Positions 42,939 through 50,944 of a stretch of 64,000 nt of DNA are shown here, piece after piece. The position numbers and the translations under genes are program-made. The notes below the pieces were generated by a model. That model did not search any database. It worked only from the letters and a program-made list of their open reading frames with translations, and was not told where the DNA came from. Every line of letters begins with the position of its first letter. The first letter of the stretch is position 1. Origin of the DNA: an uncultured Armatimonadota bacterium (GTDB taxonomy: Bacteria; Armatimonadota; Fimbriimonadia; Fimbriimonadales; Fimbriimonadaceae); assembly GCA_903927345.1 (NCBI GenBank), contig CAIYMO010000057.1, forward strand, positions 1-64,000. Direction: 5' to 3'.

Positions 42939-44924
42939 CTACGAGACTGGACTCTTCGAGTTTGCGGCTTGTAGCATCTCCGCGAGATCGACGAGGTTGA
43001 TCTCCTCATCGGTGACTTGCTTCACGCTCGCGTCCAACATGATCTTGCAGAACGGGCAACCCAGAGCAACCGTCTTGGCACCGGTCGCCAGCAACTGCTC
43101 CACGCGCGCATTCGAAGGTCGTTCAGTCAGTGGCTCCTCCATCCACATTCGCCCGCCGCCCGCACCGCAGCAACGGGTCTTCTGAGAGTGGAACTCAGGG
43201 TTAACCATGCCCTCAACCAACGCCCGAGGAGCTTCTGATTCTTCGTTAACGCGTCCCAGATAGCAAGGGTCGTGCATTACAACCGAACCACGTTCCGGCT
43301 TCGCTGCCAAGAGCTTGCCCTTCGATACCAGAGACTGCAGAAGCTGCGTATGATGGAACACCTCGATCTTGGCATCAAAATCGCCGTACTCGTTCTTCAG
43401 CGAGTTGAAGCAGTGTGGACACGCGGTGACGATCTTCTTGACGCCATAGCGCTCAAACGCCGAGACGTTCTCCATCGCTTTCTCTTGGAACAGGAACTCT
43501 TCTCCCAAGCGCCGAGCGGGGTCACCCGTACAGGCCTCCTCGTTGCCAAGGCAGGCAAAGCTCACGCCCGCCGTCTTAAGCAGGTCGGCAACCGCCTTCG
43601 TTGTTTTGATTGCCCCCGGATCAGTCGCACCAGCGCAACCAACCCAGAATAGATATTCGAATTCAGAAGTCGTACGCGCCAGCGGAATATCGAGACCCTG
43701 CATCCAGTCCTCGCGGTTTCCGCTTGTGCCCCATGCATTCCCCGTCGAAGCCGTCTGCCGCAAAACAAGTGCCCCAGAGCCGCTGAGTCCGCCCTCCGAG
43801 ACGATGTTGCGCCGGGCATCCACGATGATGTCCACGTGACGAATCAGGACCGGGCAGGCCTCAACACACGCATTACACGTCGTGCACTGCCACAGAGCCT
43901 CAGGGTCCAAAGATGGAACCACTTCTGCCCCCGTCGCCATCGCTCCCCGCAGGTCCTGAACGATCTTCTTCGGGTTAAGGATCTTCCCGACCGCGTTCGC
44001 CGGGCAAACTTCGGTACATCGCCCACACTCCATACAAGCGTCGAGCGACATCAGGTGCCAGCGCGAGTAGTCCTTGGCAAGCTTCACCCCGATCTGCTCG
44101 GTCTGCTCAACCTCTTCCATCGGAATCGTTCGCAGCTTGCCCATCGGCGTATCCGGTGAACCCGCCGCACTAAAGATCGCCAGCACGATGTGCCTCAGGC
44201 GCAGCCGAGGAATCAGGATGAAGAACGCAAAGACACAAACCGCATGGAACCACCAAAACGCCTTATAGGCAATCACGTTGCCGGCCAGTCCGCTCAGAGG
44301 CTTCGCAAGCGCAAACCCAACCCATGAGACCGAATCCCACCCCTTTTGCGACTGCGGATTGATGGCGATTCGCGCTGCCTCAAGCAGGTAGCCGTTGACC
44401 GTGATTAGCAGCAAAAGCCACAGAACCAGCATGTCCACGTTGTCCTTGGAAATCGGCTCCTTGGTGGTTCCGCGTCGAGCCACTGCCCACACCAAACCGA
44501 AGAGGAGCAATAGCCCCAGGGTATCAAAGATGATTTCGTAAGCGAGGTAGTAGGCGCCCTGGTGGAACTTGATCGGCGAGTACGTGTTGATGCCCAAAAG
44601 CGTCGTCGCGATGAACAACGCGAAGAAACCGTAAAACATCATCAGGTGCATCGGAGCACCGGTCTTGGGTCGGCTGGAGCGAACCTTTTTCTGCAACAGA
44701 ACGTAAGTCCAAACCTTCTTTACCCAGCGCTCAACACCCGCTCGGGTGGGCATCCAGTATTGGCGTCCCTGGCGAACTTCGCCCGTCGGGCGACCCTGCA
44801 ACCACAGCTGGACTCGTGCCCAAATTTGCCACCCCATGTATCCCACCGAGGCTAGGGCACAGGCATAAAACAGGAGCTTCTCGGGGAGACTAAACTGCCA
44901 ATATTCTTCTCGAGTTGGGTTCAT
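42939..44924 (-). CDS. Membrane-bound Fe-S oxidoreductase, HdrD/GlpC-like
   Basis: About 661 residues from ATG 44924; an ATG at 44948 is also possible. The N-terminal third has about six membrane segments resembling the NarI-type quinone-reacting subunit (LMMFYGFFALFIATTLLG, WWFHAVCVFAFFILIPRL). Two 4Fe-4S sites follow, CMECGRCTEVCP and CTTCNACVEACP, then two CCG domains (GCAGATDPGA, HDPCYLGR, RCCGAGGGRMW, CPFCKIML). Such fusions pass electrons between a soluble donor and quinone. The partner dehydrogenase is not visible nearby, though ETF/FixABC-linked relatives are known. Confidence 0.88.
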   Translation of the reverse strand: MNPTREEYWQFSLPEKLLFYACALASVGYMGWQIWARVQLWLQGRPTGEVRQGRQYWMPTRAGVERWVKKVWTYVLLQKKVRSSRPKTGAPMHLMMFYGFFALFIATTLLGINTYSPIKFHQGAYYLAYEIIFDTLGLLLLFGLVWAVARRGTTKEPISKDNVDMLVLWLLLLITVNGYLLEAARIAINPQSQKGWDSVSWVGFALAKPLSGLAGNVIAYKAFWWFHAVCVFAFFILIPRLRLRHIVLAIFSAAGSPDTPMGKLRTIPMEEVEQTEQIGVKLAKDYSRWHLMSLDACMECGRCTEVCPANAVGKILNPKKIVQDLRGAMATGAEVVPSLDPEALWQCTTCNACVEACPVLIRHVDIIVDARRNIVSEGGLSGSGALVLRQTASTGNAWGTSGNREDWMQGLDIPLARTTSEFEYLFWVGCAGATDPGAIKTTKAVADLLKTAGVSFACLGNEEACTGDPARRLGEEFLFQEKAMENVSAFERYGVKKIVTACPHCFNSLKNEYGDFDAKIEVFHHTQLLQSLVSKGKLLAAKPERGSVVMHDPCYLGRVNEESEAPRALVEGMVNPEFHSQKTRCCGAGGGRMWMEEPLTERPSNARVEQLLATGAKTVALGCPFCKIMLDASVKQVTDEEINLVDLAEMLQAANSKSPVS

Positions 44925-44978
44925 ACGGGTCGCGCCTTTGCGATCCATGATGAGCCAAAGGCTCACCAAAATCAAGGG

Positions 44979-45749
44979 CTAGTGTACCGGGGACTGCCTC
45001 TTTCTCAGTTCAGCCGCAATTTCGCTCACTGTTCCGATCCGAAGCCGCTTGCGCTCTCGCCCAACCGATTCCAACAACATACGGTGCATCAGGATCTTCG
45101 TATTGTCCCCCTCGAACAAGGGGCCGTAGGGAATGATGATCCAGCGTGGCTCTTCGGCGGCAAGCGATGCGCGGAAATCCTGATCAGGGTAGCGCAACAC
45201 CTCATGGCTCTCCAAACTTTGGGTCGAGGTCATCGTATCGTTGATTCCCCGTACAGAGGTGACGATGTTCTGGAATTCGCGCTGAGCAATTACAGAGAAA
45301 TTAGCCTGATCACCAAATAGTGAGTGACCAGGATGATAAAGGCTGGTTGCAGCCACTCCAAACACCTCGCGACAGAACTGCTTAGCTGATCGAACTTCTT
45401 CGCCAAAGGCCCCCTGAGTCCAACCCGGCATAAATCCTGACTTTTGTGCTTCGCTGAACGGAGCCAATCCAATTTCGTGTGGAGTCGCCTTGACACTCTC
45501 CCATCGACGAACATCATCAATTACGTTTATCGGATCCAGGAAAAAGGTGGCAGGAAGACTCAGCTGGCGAAGGAGAGGAAGCGCGAGATCGCGGTGCTCA
45601 TCAAGCCCTCCGACGTAGACAATACTAACAGCGAGATAGGCCCCGTTTGACCACGGCGCGTTCGCTTCACTTAGCATGGGATAAAGTTTTTTTGTATTCA
45701 TCCCAAAGACGTCTCCGGGCTCCATCACTCCACCGTTACTGTTTCGCAT
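44979..45749 (-). CDS. Degenerate polysaccharide deacetylase-like protein
   Basis: The 256-residue protein has a NodB-like outline: AYLAVSIVYVGGLDEHRDLA, LPATFFLDPINV, PHEIGLAPFSEAQKSGF and YHPGHSLFGDQANF. The usual catalytic TFDD and H-x3-H boxes are missing, replaced by IVYVGG and HEIGL, so activity is doubtful; it may bind glycan. Start at 45749 fits an AGGA site; ATG codons at 45725 and 45701 remain possible. No signal peptide is seen. Confidence 0.55.
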   Translation of the reverse strand: MRNSNGGVMEPGDVFGMNTKKLYPMLSEANAPWSNGAYLAVSIVYVGGLDEHRDLALPLLRQLSLPATFFLDPINVIDDVRRWESVKATPHEIGLAPFSEAQKSGFMPGWTQGAFGEEVRSAKQFCREVFGVAATSLYHPGHSLFGDQANFSVIAQREFQNIVTSVRGINDTMTSTQSLESHEVLRYPDQDFRASLAAEEPRWIIIPYGPLFEGDNTKILMHRMLLESVGRERKRLRIGTVSEIAAELRKRQSPVH

Positions 45750-45831
45750 ATTCCTGCTGTTTTCTATCGCAACATGTATGCCATCTGCCCGAAAAGCGGT
45801 CTAAACCTGATAACTTTGCCGATCTAGATTT

Positions 45832-47208
45832 TTACAATCTGCCCTTGGACTTCACATCCAAGTAATACGAAACCAGATCTTTAGCCAAATCTTGTGGTTC
45901 AGAGTCCAGAACATTAAGGTGCGAGGACTGCAACATCGATGCAGCTTGCCGCCGTTCATCGGTCAAAAAGTGGGCAGAAGCGAACCGAAACAGGTCTTCA
46001 TGGCTCTCTGGCTCCTTTCGCAAGATCTCGCGGAACCGAGGATCAGCGATGTTTACCAACAAAGCGAGATGACTCCTTGCCATCGAGCCAAAGCTCTGAA
46101 CAATGTCCCGCGCCATGTCTCGATCCTCTAACCCAGTGAAGTTGACCATTAACGAGCGGCGCTTGTGACGGGCGGCCAAATAGCCAAACGCACGAACGGG
46201 ATCACTCTCCAACGGCTCCGCGACTAAACCATACATCGCGTTAAGAATCACTCCTAACTGCCGCTGACCCTTCTTGGGCGGAACATAGGTGATCACATCG
46301 GCTCCGTAAGCCAGGAAGCCAACATTGTCCCCCGCCGCAATCGCCGACTGAATTAGCATCAAAATCGCGTCCAGAACGAGGTCCAGCTTCCGCACTCCAC
46401 CGACTTCCGCCAGCATGTGCCGTCCGCAGTCCACGCAGATCATCACCGCCTGATTGCGCTCGACCTCATACTGCCGCACAATCAGCTTTCCGCGCCGTGC
46501 CGTAGCGCTCCAGTCGACCTTCCGATAGTCGTCGCCCTCGGCATACTCCCGAAGCGATTCAAACTCCGTCCCCAAGCCGCGCATCTTCGAGATTCGAACC
46601 CCCACCTCTCGAAGTCGGCCCTGCTGGTTCAACAGTGCAAACTCCCTTAGCGCGAGCACGTTGGGATAAACCTTAACTGCTTGAGTCGTCTCGAGTTCAA
46701 CCTGCTTCTGAACAAGTCCGAGAGGACAATCCAACCGCAAAAACGTTCCGCGAATTTCTTCTTGGCCCCGTTCCGGCGGAACCAGCATGTACTCAAAGTG
46801 AAACTTGTTGCCCGGGTTCACTCGGAACCGCTGCTCGTTGCCTTCGCCGTCAAAGGTCGCCGGAACTTCATCGCGAATTTGGCCCGAAACGGCAACTCCG
46901 CTCTCGTTCTCAATTTCGAACATCACCCGATTACGGGCGCGAACCGAAAGCACCGCGTCCATTCGACGTCGAATCCGAATTCCCTCCGCCGATGCCCCGA
47001 AGCGGTAAGTGAGGAAGCAAATGGCACCCAAAATCAGGTTGTAGGCGTACAACATCCAACCCATGCCCACAAGGGTTGCCAGGACGATCAGCGGAGTTCC
47101 CGCCACCACCAGCCACCAAAGACGACGGGTTGGCACCATCACCGAACGAACCACTTTTGGCTCGAAGAAGGAATCCGATTTTCCAAACTCGTTTGGTTCG
47201 CCGCTCAT
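45832..47208 (-). CDS. DUF58 family protein
   Basis: About 458 residues from ATG 47208. The N-terminus has two membrane segments (WWLVVAGTPLIVLATLVGMG, NLILGAICFLTYRF). The DUF58 hallmark follows in VRISKMRGLGTEFESLREYA and YRKVDWSATARRGKLIVRQY, then a VWA-like domain beginning VMICVDCGRHMLAEVGG. DUF58 proteins usually accompany a MoxR ATPase, transglutaminase, SpoIIM and RDD genes. Here RDD is divergent with 19 nt between starts, but no MoxR ATPase is in the window. Confidence 0.85.
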   Translation of the reverse strand: MSGEPNEFGKSDSFFEPKVVRSVMVPTRRLWWLVVAGTPLIVLATLVGMGWMLYAYNLILGAICFLTYRFGASAEGIRIRRRMDAVLSVRARNRVMFEIENESGVAVSGQIRDEVPATFDGEGNEQRFRVNPGNKFHFEYMLVPPERGQEEIRGTFLRLDCPLGLVQKQVELETTQAVKVYPNVLALREFALLNQQGRLREVGVRISKMRGLGTEFESLREYAEGDDYRKVDWSATARRGKLIVRQYEVERNQAVMICVDCGRHMLAEVGGVRKLDLVLDAILMLIQSAIAAGDNVGFLAYGADVITYVPPKKGQRQLGVILNAMYGLVAEPLESDPVRAFGYLAARHKRRSLMVNFTGLEDRDMARDIVQSFGSMARSHLALLVNIADPRFREILRKEPESHEDLFRFASAHFLTDERRQAASMLQSSHLNVLDSEPQDLAKDLVSYYLDVKSKGRL

Positions 47209-47227
47209 TCTCAGTACACTACACGTT

Positions 47228-47983
47228 GTGCCGCTGGAGACTGCCGTCCTCACACCGGAAAAGACCGTTCTAACTTACCGCCTTGCGGGGTTGGGCAGTC
47301 GGTGTTTGGCGAACTTCGTGGATTTTATCATTCTGTTTTTCGCGATCTACGCGCTTCTCACCCTTATTCTGTTGCTGGGCGTATTTACCGAAGGACTGTT
47401 CAGCGGCTTTGCTCTGGGAGTAACCATGTTCATCAGCTCCATGTCCCCGTTCGCCTACTTCATCTTCTGTGAAGGGCTAATGAACGGTGTGACGATCGGC
47501 AAAAAGATGGCAGGCATCCGAGTTCGGATGGCCGACGGAACTCCGATCACCTTTGCTGCCGCCACCGCACGCAACATTCTCCGCGTCGCCGACTTCCTCC
47601 CGGGCTTCTACTTCATTGGCATCGTCTCCATGTTCGTGAATCCGAGGCTTCAACGAGTTGGAGATCTCGTCGCCGGCACAATCGTTGTTCACGAAAACCG
47701 AGTCGGAGAAGCATTCTCCGTCGCACCACACCGCGTCGGGATCCACCCCCTCGAGCATGCCGTCGGCGAGCTCCGAAACATGACCGACGGTCAGTACTAT
47801 GTGCTTCGCCGTTACTGCGACCGATTCCCCGAACTCCCCCGAGAGATCCAGAACCATCTCACTGATTCCGTCTGGGTGCCCATGGCAAAAAACCTTGGCG
47901 TCCAGCTTGACCCAACCATTCATCCGCTCTACCTAGCTGAGGCCACCGTAATGAAATACGGACGTGCCCGAGGAATGCTGTAA
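47228..47983 (+). CDS. RDD family membrane protein
   Basis: About 251 residues from GTG 47228; upstream open frame is antisense to DUF58. The RDD pattern GLGSRCLANFVDFIILFFAI contains the Arg and Asp residues that name the family, and TIGKKMAGIRVRMADG and QRVGDLVAGTIVVHENR complete it. Four membrane segments are likely. The C-terminal 80 residues are soluble. RDD proteins often co-occur with DUF58 and SpoIIM-like genes; function is unknown. Confidence 0.86.
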   Translation: MPLETAVLTPEKTVLTYRLAGLGSRCLANFVDFIILFFAIYALLTLILLLGVFTEGLFSGFALGVTMFISSMSPFAYFIFCEGLMNGVTIGKKMAGIRVRMADGTPITFAAATARNILRVADFLPGFYFIGIVSMFVNPRLQRVGDLVAGTIVVHENRVGEAFSVAPHRVGIHPLEHAVGELRNMTDGQYYVLRRYCDRFPELPREIQNHLTDSVWVPMAKNLGVQLDPTIHPLYLAEATVMKYGRARGML

Positions 47984-48181
47984 ATCGATGGGGATTGTGA
48001 TGTGGAAAGATTGCACAACCTGCGAGAGTGGGGAGAAGCCCATGTTTCGGAAGGGGTTCAACCCCACTTTCCCACACCCTATTTCTGGTGTGATTACACC
48101 AGACTATCCACAAATCCACACTGCTAATAAGAGTAATAACTCTTTCTCAATAAGGATTCTTTTTTAAGAGAGGGGTGTGGA
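47984..48181. other. DnaA-box-rich spacer before recF, origin-like
   Basis: Within 200 nt there are several sequences close to the DnaA box TTATCCACA: CTATCCACA (48104-48112, one mismatch), AAATCCACA (48112-48120), and on the other strand CTTTCCACA (48001-48009) and CAATCCACA (48176-48184). An AT-rich stretch lies at 48120-48166. A perfect palindrome, TCTGGTGT-GATT-ACACCAGA, lies at 48085-48104. This resembles an origin of replication or DnaA-controlled promoter. dnaA and dnaN are not in the window, so function is inferred. Confidence 0.5.
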
Positions 48182-49246
48182 TTGGTTACGCATCTGACCC
48201 TTTTGAACTTCCGGAACTTTGAGCATCTCGATCAACCGATCTCGGCTGGGTTCACGATTCTGGCTGGTGAGAATGCTCAGGGGAAGACGTCGTTTCTTGA
48301 GGCGTTGTACTGGTTATCGACTGCACGACTGTTGCGAGGACAGCGTGACAGTGAGGCTGTGCGCCACGGAGCGGCTGGTTGCACTGCACAGGCCACTCTT
48401 GAGGCGGGGACGACGGTTGCGGGCGCGCTAGAGGTCGGAGCGAGGAAGAAGTTCTTTCTGAACGGGGCAAGTCTTCCTCGAGCTGCCGATATCATGGGGC
48501 GAATCCCCACAGTCTGCATTTCGATGTTCGATCTTTCGATCGTTCAGGGTGATCCCTCGGACCGACGGCTCTTTCTCGATTTAGAACTCTCGGCTCTCTA
48601 TCCCGCCTATCTGCGCCACTTCGCGGCCTATAAACGGGCGCTTGAGCAACGCAACGCCCTCCTCAAAATGGCTCAGGACCGATCGGTTGATCCGTACGCA
48701 TTTGAGGGTTGGGAAGAGCAGCTGGAACTGCATGGCGCTGAGATGCGACGATTCCGCCAGGAGTATTTGACTGCTCTCTCAACTTTAGCGGCCAATGTTC
48801 ACGCTGAGATGGCGAGCAGGGAAGAGGTTCTGTCGCTTCGCTACTTCACAAAAGACTCGGGAGCTTCGCTCGCCCAAACCCGGCACCTCGACATCGCTCG
48901 CGGATCAACCCAGATCGGACCGCACCGCGACGATGTTGAAGTTCTGATCGATGGCTCGGAAGCAAGACTCTTCGGCTCCCAGGGCCAACAGCGCACCGCG
49001 GTGATCTCGCTCAAACTCGCAACTATGGAGGCGTGGAAGGACCTGCTCGGTGTAGCTCCCTTACTTTTGCTCGACGATATGCTCTCCGACCTCGATCCGG
49101 TGCGTCGGGCAAAGTTGTGCGCAGTTGTCAGTTCACGCGCCTCACAGGCCGTCCTGACGTGCACAGAGGCTACTGCTGCCGGAAGCGACATCCTCGATAT
49201 CGCGCAGGTCCTGACCGTGCAAAATGGAACAGTGAGGCGGGCATGA
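48182..49246 (+). CDS. recF: DNA replication and repair protein RecF
   Basis: The 354-residue protein has the RecF/SMC-like ATPase pattern: Walker A GENAQGKTSFLEALYWLST, GSQGQQRTAVISLKLA (signature) and LLLLDDMLSDLDP (Walker B). RecF loads RecA at gaps in replicated DNA. The start is TTG 48182, and this codon lies inside a DnaA-box-like sequence. The stop overlaps the dciA start in an ATGA. Confidence 0.93.
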   Translation: MVTHLTLLNFRNFEHLDQPISAGFTILAGENAQGKTSFLEALYWLSTARLLRGQRDSEAVRHGAAGCTAQATLEAGTTVAGALEVGARKKFFLNGASLPRAADIMGRIPTVCISMFDLSIVQGDPSDRRLFLDLELSALYPAYLRHFAAYKRALEQRNALLKMAQDRSVDPYAFEGWEEQLELHGAEMRRFRQEYLTALSTLAANVHAEMASREEVLSLRYFTKDSGASLAQTRHLDIARGSTQIGPHRDDVEVLIDGSEARLFGSQGQQRTAVISLKLATMEAWKDLLGVAPLLLLDDMLSDLDPVRRAKLCAVVSSRASQAVLTCTEATAAGSDILDIAQVLTVQNGTVRRA

Positions 49247-49656
49247 GGCGTTTTGATCGAATTCTTGGCGACGCCGTGCTTCAGCCAGAGGCTCTTCGGG
49301 CTGCTCGCGCGCTTGGAGTTCTAAAACGCTGGGAAGAAGTCGTTGGTCCTGCCATGGCGGATCGATCTTGGCCCGATCGTTACGATCACGGCAAGGTCTT
49401 CGTGGCCGTTACCGGTTCTGCTTGGGCTCAAGAGCTCCGGATGCAAAAGGAAACCCTCCTCATGCGTCTGCGAGACATGGCGGGCGACAATACGCTGTTC
49501 ATCGACCTCCGGTTCGGTGTCCGTCCCCTCCATCGGCACTATGAACAAGTCATCTCCGAAGATGTCCCCGACGAGTCGCTCCGGGGATTAAGCATCCGAG
49601 AAATCGCCGAAAGGCGACTGAAGAAGTGGCACGATGATTCGACAGATCACAGCTAG
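49243..49656 (+). CDS. dciA: DciA-like helicase-loading protein (DUF721)
   Basis: About 137 residues from ATG 49243. The DUF721 domain is clear from LKRWEEVVGPAMADRSWPDR, GKVFVAVTGSAWAQELRMQK and LLMRLRDMAG. DciA proteins help load the replicative helicase in bacteria without DnaC. It overlaps recF by 4 nt and comEC by 23 nt. Its presence beside recF and the DnaA-box-rich spacer strengthens the replication theme. Confidence 0.82.
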   Translation: MRRFDRILGDAVLQPEALRAARALGVLKRWEEVVGPAMADRSWPDRYDHGKVFVAVTGSAWAQELRMQKETLLMRLRDMAGDNTLFIDLRFGVRPLHRHYEQVISEDVPDESLRGLSIREIAERRLKKWHDDSTDHS

Positions 49657-50944
49657 ACCATTTGTTTGCCTGTTGCTGGGTGTCCTCATCGGTCTCAATC
49701 TGCCATTTTCAACGTGGATCTTTGCGTTAGGAGTAGTGTTTGCTACTATTCTTCGACAGCGGTGGCTTGCTTGGCTATCATTCGGTCTTGTGGCATCGGG
49801 AGTTTTCTTGTTATGGCAACCCACTGTCACGGTATCTCCCGGAAAGTTCTCTGGAGAAATCACATTAACCGGATTCGCTGAGTTCCGACAAGGTCAAACT
49901 CAGGTTCCATTCCGGGGTGGAATGCTAAAAATCCCCGGCCAAGTCGCAGTTGCCGCCGGAGAATCGTGGAATGTGGAAGGCGTCGTTACCGAAGCGAAAA
50001 GCGGCATGATCCGGGCAGAAACCTTCAAATGTTCCCATCGCTCTCTCCTAAGCCCGATCGGCTCGTTCCGAATCTGGGCGATAAACCGTATCAATCAGCT
50101 CTACGGCGAGCGAGATGGCGCCTGGGTCAACGCGCTCACGTTCAACTTCGGCTCGGAGCTCGATAAGGCCGATAAGGCATCACTTGTTCAAAGCGGGACC
50201 TTCCACCTCATCAGTGCGAGCGGCTTGCACGTCTGGGTCTTGGCGCTCTTCAGCCACTTCCTTCTCGTTTCGATGGGCGTTCGAAGGCACGTTCAAATCG
50301 GTATTATCGCCCTGCTTCTCACGGGCTACTGTCTTCTGACCGGGTTCCACCCACCTACCGTCCGATCATCGCTGATGTGGCTCATCATCTCGTGCGCCGA
50401 CCTCGTAAAACGATCCCCCGACGGACTTTCGGCAATCAGCCTCGCCGGAGTTTTGTGGTTAGCTGTCGCTCCTAAGGACGTCTTTTCCCCCTCGTTCCAA
50501 CTCTCCTATGTCGTCACGTCGGCGCTCATCATCTGGTTTGAGAAGCGACGAGAGTTCGCCGAGTGGTGGCGTGGATTGGAAGTCTCTTGCGTGGCCAGTC
50601 TAGCTGCCGAGCCTCTCGGCGCCTGGTGGTTCGGCCGAATCATCTTCATCGGTCCGGTCACAAACATCCTGGTCGAGCTAACCTCGTCGGTCGTCGTCGT
50701 TATGGGCTTCCTCTCGGTGATTCCCGGACTAGGCGAGCTTATCGTCGTCTTCTGCCGCCCGCTGCTTTGGTGGATGCAATGGATCACTGAGCTTGCCGCA
50801 AAGTTCCCATCCGTCGTCCTAGCCCCTCGGAGCTTTTCCCCGCTGATCCTCGTCGGATACTTCTCGCTTCTACTCCTGGTGCTATGGGGTCGACCACCAA
50901 GATCGACCCCGAAAGGCTCAGCTCCGCAGAAGCTCGAGCCTTGA
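49634..50944 (+). CDS. Short ComEC/Rec2-type competence membrane protein
   Basis: The 436-residue protein has many hydrophobic segments and the competence-domain motif LVQSGTFHLISASGLHVWVL together with GFHPPTVRSSLMWLI. It carries a short N-terminal part but lacks the C-terminal metallo-beta-lactamase domain of full-length ComEC (about 750 residues). It could form the DNA uptake channel with a separately encoded nuclease. The 3' end overlaps valS by 27 nt. Confidence 0.84.
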   Translation: MIRQITARPFVCLLLGVLIGLNLPFSTWIFALGVVFATILRQRWLAWLSFGLVASGVFLLWQPTVTVSPGKFSGEITLTGFAEFRQGQTQVPFRGGMLKIPGQVAVAAGESWNVEGVVTEAKSGMIRAETFKCSHRSLLSPIGSFRIWAINRINQLYGERDGAWVNALTFNFGSELDKADKASLVQSGTFHLISASGLHVWVLALFSHFLLVSMGVRRHVQIGIIALLLTGYCLLTGFHPPTVRSSLMWLIISCADLVKRSPDGLSAISLAGVLWLAVAPKDVFSPSFQLSYVVTSALIIWFEKRREFAEWWRGLEVSCVASLAAEPLGAWWFGRIIFIGPVTNILVELTSSVVVVMGFLSVIPGLGELIVVFCRPLLWWMQWITELAAKFPSVVLAPRSFSPLILVGYFSLLLLVLWGRPPRSTPKGSAPQKLEP

